From RBG-16-57-9 sp964529745 (GTDB taxonomy: Archaea > Thermoproteota > Bathyarchaeia > TCS64): a DNA stretch of 12,073 bases. Made by a program: the position numbers and the translations under genes. Each line of letters opens with the position of its first letter. Position 1 is the first letter of the stretch. The stretch is from assembly GCA_964529745.1 (NCBI GenBank), contig CAZGZR010000082.1:1-12073 (forward strand). The letters run 5' to 3'. The notes under the pieces are model-generated. The model searched no databases and was not told the origin of the DNA. It was given only the letters and a program-made list of their open reading frames with translations. Below, one piece after another: positions 1-6,131 of this stretch.

Positions 1-39
1 TGAGCGTCTGGTGGGCTCGGTGATGTGTATGAGAGACAG
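1..39. other. Sequencing adapter remnant (Nextera read-2 transposon end)
   Basis: Bases 6-39 match the 34-base Nextera read-2 transposon adapter at 31 positions; the differences are at 10, 21 and 31. The 19-base mosaic end (GATGTGTATgAGAGACAG plus the preceding base) lies at 21-39. Bases 1-5 (TGAGC) sit where the i7 index would be and agree with the last five bases of index N714 as I remember it. The mismatches would explain how it escaped trimming. Nothing here is genomic, and the minus-strand reading frame that continues through it is an accident. Confidence 0.93.
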
Positions 40-1146
40 CTCCCTTCCACAAGGCATGGACGCGCACAGCGCCGACACGATCTCCTGGAGCTGCATCTCG
101 GTGCCCGGGCCCGCGTTGGTCATCGCAATCGCCGTGTTGACAATCCGGGAGTTCCGTGATATGGCCTGGCTGCCTATCGACGACCCCCAGACACAGGGAC
201 GCGTCACGAAGGCGCTATAGTTGGGCGTCGAAGACCTCAGGTACCCCAACGCGTTGTACGACTCCCCCTCCCCCAGGCAGTAGACCATGGCCACCATTAT
301 GGCGTTCGCTATGGCCACCACCAGGGCCCCTTCGGGGCCCCCCGCCCAGCCGCCTATCATGCCGCCGTTGTAGACGTGCTTCACGCACCCGTAGTCGTGG
401 CAGTACACGATCTTGTTGAGGTTCTCGTAGTCCGTCTTGAGCTCGGGCATTATGGTGGCCACGATGCCGTCGCCCCTCCTCAGGCCCCCCACCGGGTCGC
501 TGGCGGCCACGTTGGCTATCGCGGCGGTGCAAGCCGACGCCCAGTGCAGCCCAGGCCGCCCCGCCCGCCTCGTAGCCTCACGCACCCAGGACGCCATGGA
601 CCAGCCTTGATGCGTCTCGAAGGGCGTCCCCGACCGCACCAGCCTCCCCTCCGACGACTCCAACGGCGGCCCCACGTAGAACCCGTCCACCGCCGGCTCC
701 TGGGCGATGCTCTGGTAGAGCTTCACGAAGAGATCCCCCTCAGGCACGTTGCTCTCGATGACCCCGCCGCAGAGCACAGTGGGCGGGCTCCCGTCATCGA
801 CGCCCCTGAGCGTTATCCTCCTCCTCTCGGCGCCCTCCCCTATGGTGGCCTCGCCCCGGAGGCCCCTGAGCCCCTCCCTGATCTCCTCCTCCGTGAACAT
901 TATGACCCTGCTGGAGTTCATGCAGTACGCCCCCACCTCCATGAAGAGCTCCAGCCCCGCCTCCCACACCTCGTCCGCGAGGCCATCGTCGGTGGACACA
1001 GGAGTCCCAGGGTCATACTTGATGTCGTGGTCCTTGACGAGCCTCTGGGCCACCCTGAACACCTTCATGTCGAAGTCCTTGGCCGGCACCGTGGGGCCGG
1101 TGTTGCAGGCCCTGTCCAGGACCTCCCACAGGCTGGGGGCGGTCAT
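40..1146 (-). CDS. MtmB-family methylamine-type corrinoid methyltransferase, Pyl-free, 3' end missing
   Basis: I translated 369 residues from ATG at 1146 down to base 40, where adapter sequence begins; about 90 C-terminal residues are missing compared with the usual ~458. The match to monomethylamine methyltransferase MtmB (a TIM-barrel enzyme that passes a methyl group to a corrinoid protein) runs throughout: STDDGLAD at 51-58, FTEEEIREGL at 84-93, AGRPG at 195-199, GGWAGGPEG at 265-273, and NAGPGTEMQLQE at 344-355 followed by CGRE at the break. The pyrrolysine of MtmB (residue 202) aligns with Cys206 (TGC at 529-531), and there is no in-frame TAG, so this is a non-pyrrolysine homologue. The substrate cannot be read from sequence; a methylamine or other N-methyl compound is possible but unproven. 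The gene starts 5 bases after the corrinoid gene stop, with GGAGGG 8 bases ahead, so the two are surely co-transcribed. Codons are strongly G/C-ended. Confidence 0.88.
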
Positions 1147-1151
1147 ACAGG

Positions 1152-1805
1152 TTACCCTCCGGCTAGCAACTCTTTGGCTACCCTCACGGCCTCGGCCGCG
1201 TCCTTGCCGTAGCCGTCGGCCCCGATGGCCTGGGCCCACTCCCTGGTGACCGGCCCCCCGCCCACCAGGACCTTGTACCTATCCCTGACGCCCGCCGAGT
1301 CCAAGGCGTCGATGACGTCCCTCATGAAAGGCATGGTAGTCGTCATGAGCGACGACAGGGCGATGATGTCCGCGTCCACCTCCCTAGCCTTAGAGATAAA
1401 CGACAGGCTCGGGGTGTCGCACCCCAGGTCATACACCGTGAAGCCGTTGGCCCTCAGCATGGACGCCACGATCCGTAGCCCCAGGTCGTGTATGTCCCCC
1501 TCAACGGTGCCTATCACCACGGTGCCCGCCCGGGTGCTCTCAAGCTCGGACCTGGGCATGTGCGCCTCAAGCACCCTGATGGCGGCCTCCATGGCCTCGG
1601 CCCCCAACACCAGGTGGGGCAGCCACAGCTCGCCGGCCTCGAACCTGTCCCCTATCTCCCGCAGACCCACCGCCAGGCCCCCCTCTATGGCGGTCACCGG
1701 GTTGACGCCGGCGTCCACCGCGGCCCTCGCCGCCTCGGCGGCCGCGTCTGCGTCGAAGCTGAGGACGGCCTCGGAGAGCACCCGCAGAATATCTTCTTCA
1801 CTCAA
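1152..1805 (-). CDS. Methyltransferase cognate corrinoid protein (MtmC/MtbC/MttC type)
   Basis: A 217-residue cobalamin-binding protein that would carry the methyl group on cobalt between a substrate-specific methyltransferase and an acceptor enzyme. Residues 1-85 form the helical cap typical of the family (AIEGGLAVGLREIGDRFEAGEL, 39-60). Residues 93-217 are the Rossmann-like B12 domain, with GTVEGDIHDLG at 99-109, in which Asp104-x-His106-x-x-Gly109 is the DxHxxG motif and His106 the lower cobalt ligand. LSSLMTTTM (150-158) and VGGGPVT (181-187) are the other B12-contacting loops. Length is typical. The start is TTG at 1805; an in-frame TAG at 1815-1817 leaves no ATG upstream. It is first in a minus-strand operon with an MtmB paralogue and divergent from a second one, so it may serve both. 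Which methylamine subfamily it belongs to is not decided. Confidence 0.95.
   Translation of the reverse strand: MSEEDILRVLSEAVLSFDADAAAEAARAAVDAGVNPVTAIEGGLAVGLREIGDRFEAGELWLPHLVLGAEAMEAAIRVLEAHMPRSELESTRAGTVVIGTVEGDIHDLGLRIVASMLRANGFTVYDLGCDTPSLSFISKAREVDADIIALSSLMTTTMPFMRDVIDALDSAGVRDRYKVLVGGGPVTREWAQAIGADGYGKDAAEAVRVAKELLAGG
1155..1160 (-). promoter_or_regulatory. Ribosome binding site of the 40-1146 methyltransferase
   Basis: GGAGGG on the minus strand, inside the last codons of the corrinoid gene and 8 bases before ATG 1146. It fixes that ATG as the start. Confidence 0.75.
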
Positions 1806-1881
1806 GTCGATGCACTAGACTTAAAATAGGTTTGAACTAGATATGTAAACTTACTCGTAACCCAACGTAGGGGTGAGGCCC
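1806..1881. promoter_or_regulatory. Shared divergent promoter region of the methyltransferase genes
   Basis: This 76-base space between the TTG at 1805 (minus) and ATG at 1882 (plus) is the only AT-rich stretch in the left 3 kb. CTTAAAATAG (about 1819-1828) could be a TATA box for the plus gene. On the minus strand TTTACATATCT (about 1838-1848) lies at a suitable distance from the corrinoid gene. No clear operator is seen. Box assignments are by eye. Confidence 0.5.
1872..1878 (+). promoter_or_regulatory. Ribosome binding site choosing ATG 1882
   Basis: GGTGAGG lies just before ATG 1882, complementary to the archaeal 16S rRNA tail. An in-frame GTG at 1873 lies inside this site, so ATG 1882 is the better start. 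Confidence 0.65.
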
Positions 1882-3261
1882 ATGATCAGCCTACTGGAGA
1901 TCGCGGACAGGATGCGGAGCGGCCCCAAGATGGCCGCCAAGGACTGGGACATGGCGCTCTTCAGGAACATCTCAGAGCTAGTCAAGACATACGACATACG
2001 GTGCCCCAGCGACCCCACCGACTGGATCAACACAGACGACGGCCTCGCCGACGCCGCGTGGGACGCCGCCGTGGACTTCGTGGTGAACAACGGCTGCCTC
2101 TGCCTGGACAGGGAGCGCGTCGTCAGGTTCACCGAGGAGGAGGTCAAGGAGGCCATAGACGCGATGCAGAGCGAGGTACCCATGGGAGAGGGGAAAGACG
2201 CCCGGACATGGAAGCAGCATAGCATCGAGGGCACCGAGCCCATGAACGTCGCCCCGGGCCACCACGCCCCCTTCACCGAGGACCTGGCGGACCTGGTGGT
2301 CCAAAACTTCGCCGCCATACCGAGGCTCGACTTCCTCGAAGGCTTCAACTTCCCCAAGATCGAAGGCTACGACATATACGGCCACCCCATCGAGGCCTAC
2401 GCCTCCCAGCGCCAGGTGGCGTGGCTCAGGGAGGGCATCAGGAAGGCCGGGAGACCCGGCGCCGCCATAGTCTACTACCCCATCACGACGGCGGCTTCCT
2501 CGTTCCTGGCGACCATAGACCCCGATGCGGGGCTCAGGCCCACGGACGGGGTGCTGCTTTCGGTGCTCCCCGACGCCAAGGTCCAGTACGACCTCATGAC
2601 GGCGGCGCTGGTGCTTCAGAGCCGCGGGTACTTCGGGATAAGCGGCAGCTTCGGGATAGCGGGGGGCTTCGCCGGGGGCCCCGAGGGCGCCATAGTCGAG
2701 AGCCTCGTGAAGACCATAGTCGCGTGGATGGTCTACAGGGACAACCTCTACTACAACGGCGTCGAGCACTTCACCCACGTCAGCGGCGGCAGGAGAGCCA
2801 TGTTCCCCGTCGGCTTCGCCCGCTCCGTGGTCTACCAGGCGACCATCAGGAACAGCGACGGCATACCCATGCACTGGCCCATACCAGTCTCGGAGCTCTG
2901 CACACCGAGCCACCTCGAGGAGCTGATCCTCAGAAGCATAGAGGCCACGGTGAACGGCGCCAACCTCTACGTGCCCAGGGTCAGCCGGAGCCGGATGAAC
3001 GGCGGCCAGACCCCCGCCGACGCGGAGCTGATGATAGAGGCGTCCGACGCCGCCATCGCCACAGGCTTGAAGAGGGGCGAGATATACGAGATGTTCGCAC
3101 CCATCATAACGAGGCTCATGGAGAACCCGGCGCCGGAGCCCGGAAAACTCATCACGGAGTGCTACGACCTGCAGAACCACAGGCCAAGCCGCGAGTACGG
3201 AGCCCTCATCGAGGAGGTTAAGAAGGAGTTCAGCGACCGCGGGCTCACATGGGAAAACTGA
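1882..3261 (+). CDS. MtmB-family methylamine-type corrinoid methyltransferase, Pyl-free, complete
   Basis: 459 residues from ATG 1882, almost exactly the length of monomethylamine methyltransferase MtmB (458). Family landmarks in order: KDWDMALFRNISELVKTYDI near 20-40, NTDDGLADAAWDAA near 50-63, FTEEEVKEAIDAM near 83-95, AGRPG at 189-193, GGFAGGPEG around residues 261-269, TPADAELMIEASDAA near the end, and a closing ITECYDL like the TFQECYDV of MtmB. The pyrrolysine site (202 in MtmB) falls on Ile201/Thr202 (codons ATC ACG, 2482-2487) within YYPITT, with a one- or two-residue insertion; there is no amber codon. It would transfer a methyl group from an unidentified substrate to a corrinoid protein, presumably the one encoded divergently at 1152-1805. 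It differs clearly from the 40-1146 paralogue in the active-site loop, so the two may differ in substrate or form a mixed oligomer. Alternative start GTG 1873. Confidence 0.9.
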   Translation: MISLLEIADRMRSGPKMAAKDWDMALFRNISELVKTYDIRCPSDPTDWINTDDGLADAAWDAAVDFVVNNGCLCLDRERVVRFTEEEVKEAIDAMQSEVPMGEGKDARTWKQHSIEGTEPMNVAPGHHAPFTEDLADLVVQNFAAIPRLDFLEGFNFPKIEGYDIYGHPIEAYASQRQVAWLREGIRKAGRPGAAIVYYPITTAASSFLATIDPDAGLRPTDGVLLSVLPDAKVQYDLMTAALVLQSRGYFGISGSFGIAGGFAGGPEGAIVESLVKTIVAWMVYRDNLYYNGVEHFTHVSGGRRAMFPVGFARSVVYQATIRNSDGIPMHWPIPVSELCTPSHLEELILRSIEATVNGANLYVPRVSRSRMNGGQTPADAELMIEASDAAIATGLKRGEIYEMFAPIITRLMENPAPEPGKLITECYDLQNHRPSREYGALIEEVKKEFSDRGLTWEN

Positions 3262-3300
3262 ATTTATCGTCTCAGCCTCGAGGGCTTCAGGGATTAGGCT

Positions 3301-3969
3301 CTAGAGCCCATACGCCTTGGCCGCCACGGGGTCGTACCCCGTCTTCCTGACCATGCACCTGGGCTGGGCGCATACGCGGCAGCTCAGGAACCCGGTCTCA
3401 GACGTGAACAGGACGCCTGAAACGGATTTCACGGGCACCATCAGATACGCGTCCGTCAGCGTGACGCCGATCCCCTCGACGCCGGGGCCCAGAAGATCGA
3501 AGAGGACCCTCTGCTGCTCCAGCGGCCAGTCGAGGTGGCCGGGGCTCATCCCCGAGACTTGCTCCACGCCGTGCCTCTCGGCGATCAACGCCCTCGTGTA
3601 CTGGTACGCCTTCTCCACGACGACGTTCTTCACCAGGTCCAGCAGCATGAGGCTCTGGTCTACGGGCAGCTCCACGTCGTCCAGCTCACGGCCCGCCGTC
3701 ACCACGTAGGGGTAACAGCGTTCCTGGTCCGCGAGGTTCTTCGCCAGCACCCTGCTGCCGAACACGTGCCCGTCTATGGCCACGGTGTTCGAGCCCATGC
3801 GTTCTACTACGCTCTCGGAGTAGACCGCCTTGGGCCTCATCACGGGCTCTATAGAGTCTATGAGCTCCCCTATCTTTCTCTCGGCGTACGGCGCGTCTTT
3901 ACCGATCTTCAGGCTGTCCCCGACTTCGTCTGTCTCTAGCCTGATGGGGATGTCATCGACTATGTTCAT
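3301..3969 (-). CDS. MetH reactivation-domain-like corrinoid activation protein
   Basis: 222 residues resembling the AdoMet-binding reactivation domain of B12-dependent methionine synthase as a free-standing protein. Hallmarks are MSPGHLDWPLEQQRVLFDLL at 141-160, like the PGYPDWPLE..Q motif of the family, and IGVTLTDAYLMVPVKSVSG at 167-185, like LTESYMMxPxxSVSG. The tail carries Cys197-x2-Cys200-x4-Cys205 followed by MVRK, a small cysteine cluster seen in free-standing members from anaerobes and able in principle to bind a metal or Fe-S cluster. In MetH this domain reductively methylates inactive cob(II)alamin with AdoMet. Here it probably maintains or reactivates the neighbouring corrinoid protein, a job done by the unrelated Fe-S protein RamA in methanogens. 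It is tail-to-tail with the plus-strand methyltransferase (39 bases between stops). ATG 3969 has GGAGG (3977-3981) 7 bases ahead. Exact biochemistry is inference. Confidence 0.82.
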   Translation of the reverse strand: MNIVDDIPIRLETDEVGDSLKIGKDAPYAERKIGELIDSIEPVMRPKAVYSESVVERMGSNTVAIDGHVFGSRVLAKNLADQERCYPYVVTAGRELDDVELPVDQSLMLLDLVKNVVVEKAYQYTRALIAERHGVEQVSGMSPGHLDWPLEQQRVLFDLLGPGVEGIGVTLTDAYLMVPVKSVSGVLFTSETGFLSCRVCAQPRCMVRKTGYDPVAAKAYGL

Positions 3970-4083
3970 CTGTGCGCCTCCGGGGAGCCTTTATCTTCTT
4001 ACCCTTTGTTTTGATATTAAGAATTGCCTCCTGGAATCGGAGCGTTCAATGCGAGCGCTAGCTGCCACTAATCTAATTTACAT

Positions 4084-4116
4084 GGTCGGTGGTTCAAATC
4101 TCTCCCCACACTACCA
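4084..4116 (+). pseudogene. tRNA 3'-end-like relic A
   Basis: GGTCGG, then TGGTTCAAATCT, a C-rich stretch and CTACCA resemble the variable loop, T-arm and 3' end of an archaeal tRNA (TTCAAATC at 4093-4100). The T-stem pairs poorly and the upstream bases make no anticodon arm, so it is not a working tRNA. It shares this core with the fragments near 6.03, 7.68 and 7.88 kb. The rest of the 3970-4166 space holds the ribosome site and probable promoter (minus-strand CTTAATATCA near 4012-4021) of the 3301-3969 gene. Confidence 0.45.
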
Positions 4117-4166
4117 TAGTCACGTGAGGAGGCTTAGATAACCCTTCAGATTGGTGAGTTTGGAAA

Positions 4167-4943
4167 TCAGATCTCTTCCTTCTTGAATCTCCATAGAGCT
4201 CCTGCGACGAAGACTATACACCATAAGGCGTTGAGGAGGATCGGCGTCACCATGGGCAGCGGCTGCCCATAGGCTGCAAGGGTAGCCAGGTCGACCAGCG
4301 TCTTGGGCATCATCTGAATCATGTAGGGCTGTAAAGCCGGGATAAGGAAGATGAACAGGTCCTGGCCTGCCATGAAGACGAAGGATACGCCGAGGAGCGC
4401 CCCCCTTCCACCGAACAACGCGCCCAGGAACAAGCTCAGGGTCAACCAGAACAGAGCGTGTAGGCTATGTATCCCAAGGCTGAGAATCAAACCTGAGATG
4501 GATGGCGTCTGTAAACCGAAGTACCTGAAGATCAGCACAGAGACCGTAGCCTGAAGCCAGATCACGATGGGCAAGACGTACAGGGAGTTAACCATGAGCT
4601 TCGAGAGCAGGAACGACTCCCTTGACACGGGGCCCGACAGTATCCACTGCGCCGTGCCCGACTGTTTCTCCCTGATCAAGTCGCCCTGCGTCAAGACCAG
4701 GACGCCTATGGGCATCATGGCTCCGAGGAATATGTTATAGTCGGGCATGCCCTCGACGGTCTCCGTGGGGTCCACGGTTGTCTCGTACGCTATCAGCCCG
4801 AGTATGCCGTTGATGAGCACGAGCCAGATGATGATCTGTTTGAGCCATCGTTTGGTGTTCCACCAGCGGTTGTTTTCCAGCCTCAGCATGGTGGGTAATC
4901 CGCTTAGCCACCCCTTCTCGGCGCGGCGTTCCAGCTCAGTCAA
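4167..4943 (-). CDS. ABC-2 type transporter permease
   Basis: A 258-residue integral membrane protein. About six hydrophobic segments follow a cytoplasmic N-terminus rich in charged residues: IIIWLVLINGILGLIAY near 37-53, MMPIGVLVLTQ, YVLPIVIWLQATVSVLIF, a long HALFWLTLSLFLGALFG stretch, VSFVFMAGQDLFIFLIPAL, and a last helix before the terminal RFKKEEI. The loop GDLIREKQSGTAQWILSGPVSRESFLLSKL (about 87-116) is the conserved cytoplasmic coupling region of ABC-2 permeases that meets the ATPase. It pairs with the ATPase encoded upstream, whose stop it overlaps by 8 bases. The start is TTG 4943, with GGAGGG 8 bases ahead. The substrate is unknown; ABC-2 systems mostly export drugs, lipids, peptides or ions. 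A homodimer or a missing second permease is possible. Confidence 0.88.
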   Translation of the reverse strand: MTELERRAEKGWLSGLPTMLRLENNRWWNTKRWLKQIIIWLVLINGILGLIAYETTVDPTETVEGMPDYNIFLGAMMPIGVLVLTQGDLIREKQSGTAQWILSGPVSRESFLLSKLMVNSLYVLPIVIWLQATVSVLIFRYFGLQTPSISGLILSLGIHSLHALFWLTLSLFLGALFGGRGALLGVSFVFMAGQDLFIFLIPALQPYMIQMMPKTLVDLATLAAYGQPLPMVTPILLNALWCIVFVAGALWRFKKEEI

Positions 4944-5889
4944 GGCTCTGTCCCTCCACGATGTTCATGAACACGTCCTCCAGGTCGTATCGTCTCCGTC
5001 CGAACTGGGACACCCTCAACCCGTTATCCAGCAGCGTCCTGAGGAGCTCGGTCTCCGCCGCGTCGTCGTCGCTCACAGAGACGGTGAACCGGTTATCCCT
5101 GGATTCGGTTGCCTGATGCAGGTTGGTGATCCAGGGCAGCTCCCCGAGCCGGGAGACAGCGTCCGCCGGGTCGCCCTTCACCGTGAAAGTATATACGCTT
5201 CCCGCGCCGCCGGAGAGAAGGTTCTCGATGGAGTCCTGCGCCACCAGCTCCCCGTGGTTCAGTATGGCCACGGTGTCGCTTACCCGCTGAACGTCGCCGA
5301 GTATGTGGGTGCTGTAGAAGATGGTGGTGTCGTGTCTGAGCTTCTCCATGATGGAGAGAACGTCTCTACGCCCTATGGGGTCGAGGTTGGCGGCCGGCTC
5401 ATCAAGTATCAGAAGGTCCGGGCCATGAATCTGGGCCTGCGCTATACCCAGCCTCTGCCTCTCGCCGCCGCTGAACCCCTTGATGGGCCTGTCTGCCTTG
5501 TCATCAAGCTCAACCAGCTCGAGGGTCTCCTCCACCCGGGTCTCGACGGCGTCTCTCGGCCCCGAGTAATAGAACAGCGCCTTGTATCGCAGCGTCTCCC
5601 GGGCCGTCATGTAGTCGTAGTAGCTGGGCTCCTGTGCGAGGTATCCTATGTGTTTCCTTACCTCGATGCTGTCCTTGAGGATGTCTTTCCCGTAGACTTT
5701 CCCGTTTCCCTTGGTAGGGGCGATGAGGCCGAGGAGAAGCTTGATCGTCGTCGTCTTCCCGGCGCCGTTGGGTCCGAGGAAGCCGAATATGCTGTTCCTT
5801 GGGACCTCGAGGTTTAGGTCTTTGAGGGCGTGTACTTCGCCCCATGACTTGGAGAGGCCCTCCGTGATGATCGCGTGATCCATGCTCAA
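4936..5889 (-). CDS. ABC transporter ATP-binding protein (ABC-2 export type)
   Basis: 317 residues. All ATPase motifs are intact: Walker A GPNGAGKTT at 39-47, Q-loop Gln86, signature FSGGERQR at 139-146, Walker B LLILDEP at 159-165, D-loop around 168-171 (ANLD) and switch His195 (STHILGD). After about residue 225 a C-terminal extension follows, as in the drug- or lipid-export ATPases that pair with ABC-2 permeases (CcmA-like). It powers the permease encoded immediately downstream. TTG 5889 is favoured because GGTGG (5896-5900) lies 6 bases ahead; ATG 5883 is two codons further in. The gene is moderately GC-rich, less so than the methyltransferase block. Transport direction and substrate are not shown by the sequence. 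Confidence 0.93.
   Translation of the reverse strand: MSMDHAIITEGLSKSWGEVHALKDLNLEVPRNSIFGFLGPNGAGKTTTIKLLLGLIAPTKGNGKVYGKDILKDSIEVRKHIGYLAQEPSYYDYMTARETLRYKALFYYSGPRDAVETRVEETLELVELDDKADRPIKGFSGGERQRLGIAQAQIHGPDLLILDEPAANLDPIGRRDVLSIMEKLRHDTTIFYSTHILGDVQRVSDTVAILNHGELVAQDSIENLLSGGAGSVYTFTVKGDPADAVSRLGELPWITNLHQATESRDNRFTVSVSDDDAAETELLRTLLDNGLRVSQFGRRRYDLEDVFMNIVEGQSLD
4952..4957 (-). promoter_or_regulatory. Ribosome binding site deciding TTG 4943
   Basis: GGAGGG on the minus strand, 8 bases before TTG 4943 and inside the ATPase coding sequence. It supports a TTG start with coupled translation (start and stop overlap in TTGACTGA). Confidence 0.6.
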
Positions 5890-5895
5890 TTTGAT

Positions 5896-5900
5896 CCACC
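5896..5900 (-). promoter_or_regulatory. Ribosome binding site deciding TTG 5889
   Basis: AAAGGTGGATC on the minus strand places GGTGG 6 bases from TTG 5889 but 12 from ATG 5883, so TTG is the likelier start. Confidence 0.55.
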
Positions 5901-5936
5901 TTTCGCTTGGTCTCGGCTAGAGCATTGATAAGGGTT

Positions 5937-5957
5937 TTACAGAATCATTACAGAATC
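5937..5957. repeat. Tandem 10-base direct repeat upstream of the ABC operon
   Basis: TTACAGAATC occurs at 5937-5946 and again at 5948-5957, an 11-base period (one helical turn), 48-68 bases upstream of the ATPase start. On the minus strand the second copy abuts TATAGATT (about 5953-5960), a possible TATA box. Its place fits an operator for a dimeric regulator binding one face of the DNA. No regulator gene is present in the window. Confidence 0.45.
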
Positions 5958-5998
5958 TATACCCAATCTTAACCTAATTAAAAAATTAAGCAGACGCG

Positions 5999-6045
5999 CG
6001 TGGCCAAGAACGCCAAGGTCGGCTGGTTCAAATCTACCACCGCTA
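5999..6045 (+). pseudogene. tRNA-like relic B (D-arm and T-arm pieces)
   Basis: GTGGCCAAG resembles a tRNA D-arm; GGCC can pair with GGTC at 6017-6020. GGCTGGTTCAAATCTACC then resembles a T-arm (TTCAAATC at 6027-6034), and CGCTA an acceptor end. No anticodon arm lies between them, so it is a deleted tRNA at best. It shares both CGTGGC(C)AAG and the T-arm core with relic D near 7.68 kb. The remaining bases of the 5890-6131 space are AT-rich promoter sequence. Confidence 0.45.
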
Positions 6046-6094
6046 TCTAACTCGTTGGGATTTTCTTCTTCGATCTAGTCAAATATCTCAATTT

Positions 6095-6103
6095 TTTTAT
6101 ATG
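6095..6103 (+). promoter_or_regulatory. TATA box of the IdeS-like protease gene
   Basis: TTTATATG after a T-run is a strong archaeal TATA element. Its centre near 6099 predicts a transcript start near 6125, six or so bases before ATG 6132. The mRNA would be essentially leaderless, and the in-frame TTG at 6123 is a poor start. Confidence 0.65.
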
Positions 6104-6131
6104 CAGACTAATCTAAGTTAGCTTGGAAAAA

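Noticed and set aside
40..1146. In-frame amber (pyrrolysine) codon in the MtmB-like genes
   Set aside because: I read both frames codon by codon at the matching site and found TGC and ATC/ACG; there is no internal TAG in either frame.
376..1212. Long plus-strand open frame (278 codons)
   Set aside because: Lies opposite the minus-strand MtmB-like gene. It is Arg/Pro/His-rich, has no recognisable motif, and arises because GC-rich genes leave the opposite frames open.
2629..2672. Near-repeat of TTCGGGATA in the plus-strand methyltransferase
   Set aside because: It encodes the glycine-rich YFGISGSFGIAGGFAGG loop, part of the family's conserved segment, and is explained by coding.
1978..3180. 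400-codon minus-strand open frame
   Set aside because: Shadow of the 1882-3261 methyltransferase, whose motifs match a known family over its full length.
4747..5817. 356-codon plus-strand open frame
   Set aside because: Shadow of the ABC transporter genes, which carry every ATPase motif on the minus strand.
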